This document shows, in pieces, positions 4,160 through 5,047 of a stretch of 5,047 nt of DNA. Numbering within the stretch: position 1 is the first letter of the stretch; the number at the start of each line of letters is the position of its first letter. The notes below the pieces were generated by a model that did no database searches, was not told where the DNA came from, and saw only the letters and a list, made by a program, of their open reading frames with translations. Source of the stretch: an uncultured Christensenella sp. (GTDB lineage Bacteria > Bacillota > Clostridia > Christensenellales > Borkfalkiaceae); assembly GCA_910583855.1 (NCBI GenBank), contig CAJTYL010000024.1:1-5047 (forward strand), written 5' to 3'. Made by a program: the position numbers and the translations under genes.

Positions 4160-4964
4160 TATGGGGGAATGGCTTGCGGAATGGCTTCGCGTGTACAAGT
4201 TACCATATTTAAAGCCCGACAGCGCAAGGCGCATAAATAACGTTATAAATAAGCATATCCCGCAATGGCTTAAAAATAAGCCGTTAAAGGCAGTAAAAGC
4301 CGTTGACGTAGATAAAGCAATTTCGGCGTGCCCGTATTCACGCACGCGCAAATATTTATACGGAGTGTTTGCAAGCGCACTACACAAGGCTTATTGCCTT
4401 GACTTGATAAAGATTGATATAAAAGCAAAGCTCGAACCCGTCAAGCATAAGCAAAAGCGCGGCAAGGCTTTAACAATCGCAGAGCAGACGGCGTTTTTAA
4501 AAGCTATTTCAAATACTAAGTATCAATACTATTTTGAGTTTTTGCTTTTAAGCGGTTGCCGCCGTTCTGAGGGGCTTAGCTTAAAATGGGAAGACGTGGA
4601 CGAACCCGCGGGAGTTATTTATATTCACGGCACAAAGACGGAGAGTAGCGAGCGTGTAATTTTGCTTAGTGATAGGCTAAAAGCCGTATTGCAAAAGCAA
4701 AAGCAACAAGCATATGCGGGCGGCTTAATCTTCCCGTTTGACGCGTCCAACGTTTCGCACGCGTTCAAAAAATATTGCCCTAACCACAAATTGCACGACT
4801 TGCGGCATACGTTCGTTACGAGGTGCGCCGAAAGCGGGGTGCATATCAGCGTTGCGCAAAAGCTCGCGGGGCATAGTGATATTAATACAACGTTGCAAAT
4901 CTATACGCACGTTATAACGGAGTTTCAACGCGCGGAGTTTGCAAAGTTTGATATAAATAAATAA
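4152..4964 (+). CDS. int: Tyrosine recombinase / integrase
   Basis: This 270-aa integrase would join the element's attP to the tRNA-Leu attB and take part in excision. Residues 1-90 form a SAM-like core-binding domain, and residues 105-262 the catalytic domain. The full catalytic set is visible: R137 in SGCRRSEGLSLKW, K162 in GTKTESSERVI, H215 and R218 in HDLRHTF, H241 in LAGHSDINTT, and nucleophile Y251 in IYTHV. It is short for a phage-type integrase (often 350-400 aa) and lacks an obvious N-terminal arm-binding domain. ATG 4152 follows an AGAGGGG run (4135-4141) and overlaps the preceding stop by 8 bp. The gene ends 30 bp from the right repeat, next to the tRNA, as usual for tRNA-targeting integrases. 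Confidence 0.96.
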   Translation: MYNMGEWLAEWLRVYKLPYLKPDSARRINNVINKHIPQWLKNKPLKAVKAVDVDKAISACPYSRTRKYLYGVFASALHKAYCLDLIKIDIKAKLEPVKHKQKRGKALTIAEQTAFLKAISNTKYQYYFEFLLLSGCRRSEGLSLKWEDVDEPAGVIYIHGTKTESSERVILLSDRLKAVLQKQKQQAYAGGLIFPFDASNVSHAFKKYCPNHKLHDLRHTFVTRCAESGVHISVAQKLAGHSDINTTLQIYTHVITEFQRAEFAKFDINK

Positions 4965-4994
4965 AGCCCCCACAATATATGTGAGAGCTTTATT
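4960..4994 (-). terminator. Hairpin abutting the tRNA; terminator for tRNA-Leu and perhaps int
   Basis: AATAAAGCCCCCACA (4960-4974) and TGTGAGAGCTTTATT (4980-4994) form a 15-bp stem around ATATA. On the minus strand the two non-Watson-Crick positions become G-U pairs; on the plus strand they are C-A mismatches. The fold is therefore stronger in RNA read leftward from the tRNA. It starts at the base next to the encoded CCA, as expected for a tRNA terminator supplied by the element. It also overlaps the int stop codon and could weakly end the int message. Confidence 0.6.
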
Positions 4995-5047
4995 TGGTGC
5001 CGGTGGTGGGGGTCGAACCCACACGGTATCACTACCACGGGATTTTG
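4995..5047 (-). tRNA. tRNA-Leu (CAA), 3' half; attR
   Basis: Read on the minus strand this is the 3' part of a class II tRNA: anticodon CAA at the window edge, 3' anticodon stem TCCCG, long variable arm with GGTA/TACC, T arm GTGGG-TTCGACC-CCCAC, acceptor 3' strand CACCGGC, then ACCA. The 5' half should lie beyond base 5047 and begin GCCGGTG if the gene is intact. The long variable arm and CAA anticodon identify leucine. It is identical to 1-53, so it is the right attachment site, where integration restores the host gene. Confidence 0.9.

Larger units (their letters stand above)
1..5047. mobile_element. Small integrative element in tRNA-Leu with rolling-circle Rep and tyrosine integrase
   Basis: The same 53 bp occurs at both window ends and corresponds on the minus strand to the 3' half of a tRNA-Leu gene. 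A tyrosine recombinase gene ends 30 bp inside the right copy. Between the ends lie a repressor, a split sigma-like factor, an HUH replication initiator with its probable origin, and small unknown genes. One repeat plus the internal DNA gives a predicted circle of 4994 bp. No relaxase, virion or packaging gene is visible, so the element looks like an integrative plasmid that would need a helper, or a route not seen here, to move between cells. The repeats end at the window edges, so the true repeat may be slightly longer than 53 bp. Confidence 0.9.

Overview
The window reads as one complete small integrative genetic element of about 5.0 kb. Both ends carry the same 53-bp sequence (1-53 and 4995-5047), which on the minus strand is the 3' half of a tRNA-Leu gene, from the CAA anticodon to CCA. 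The right copy should continue beyond the window into the intact tRNA. The left copy runs into sequence that cannot form the 5' anticodon stem, so it is the displaced fragment. A tyrosine integrase gene lies directly inside the right repeat. No relaxase, capsid, packaging, terminase, resistance or toxin gene is visible. The host is probably a moderate-GC member of the Bacillota (Clostridia-like). This rests on strong GGAGG-type ribosome binding sites, a TTGACA promoter, a pC194/pUB110-type Rep and U-tailed intrinsic terminators; it is inference, not identification.

Layout from left to right. (1) 1-156: attL and the terminator of the repressor gene. (2) 157-635: an XRE/Cro-like repressor on the minus strand, facing a control region with three 15-bp palindromic operators spaced exactly 29 bp apart around a TTGACA promoter, then a leader with a strong intrinsic terminator just before the first rightward gene. 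(3) 636-1982: a tightly overlapping set of genes. The first two together look like one sigma factor cut in two: a region-2-like half in one frame and a region-4-like half plus a long basic tail in another. A 72-aa unknown protein follows. (4) 1983-2221: non-coding, hairpin-rich DNA, possibly a single-strand origin. (5) 2222-2609: a small winged-helix-like protein, a GNRA-capped hairpin, a tRNA-like RNA with a perfect acceptor/T-arm minihelix and encoded CCA, and an intrinsic terminator. (6) 2610-2763: the rep leader with a 9-bp inverted repeat and a CTTGATA sequence, a convincing rolling-circle double-strand origin. (7) 2764-4964: an HUH rolling-circle Rep, an 89-aa unknown protein and the integrase, joined by 8-bp overlaps, followed by a hairpin that abuts the host tRNA.

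Working model (inference). The repressor holds the rightward promoter off during integrated life. When it is relieved and the leader terminator is passed, the split sigma-like pair is made. It may activate transcription of the replication and integration genes, after which Rep initiates rolling-circle replication of the excised circle at 2678-2724. The split sigma factor, the tRNA-like RNA in the middle of the element and the leader attenuator are the parts least like standard small integrative plasmids.
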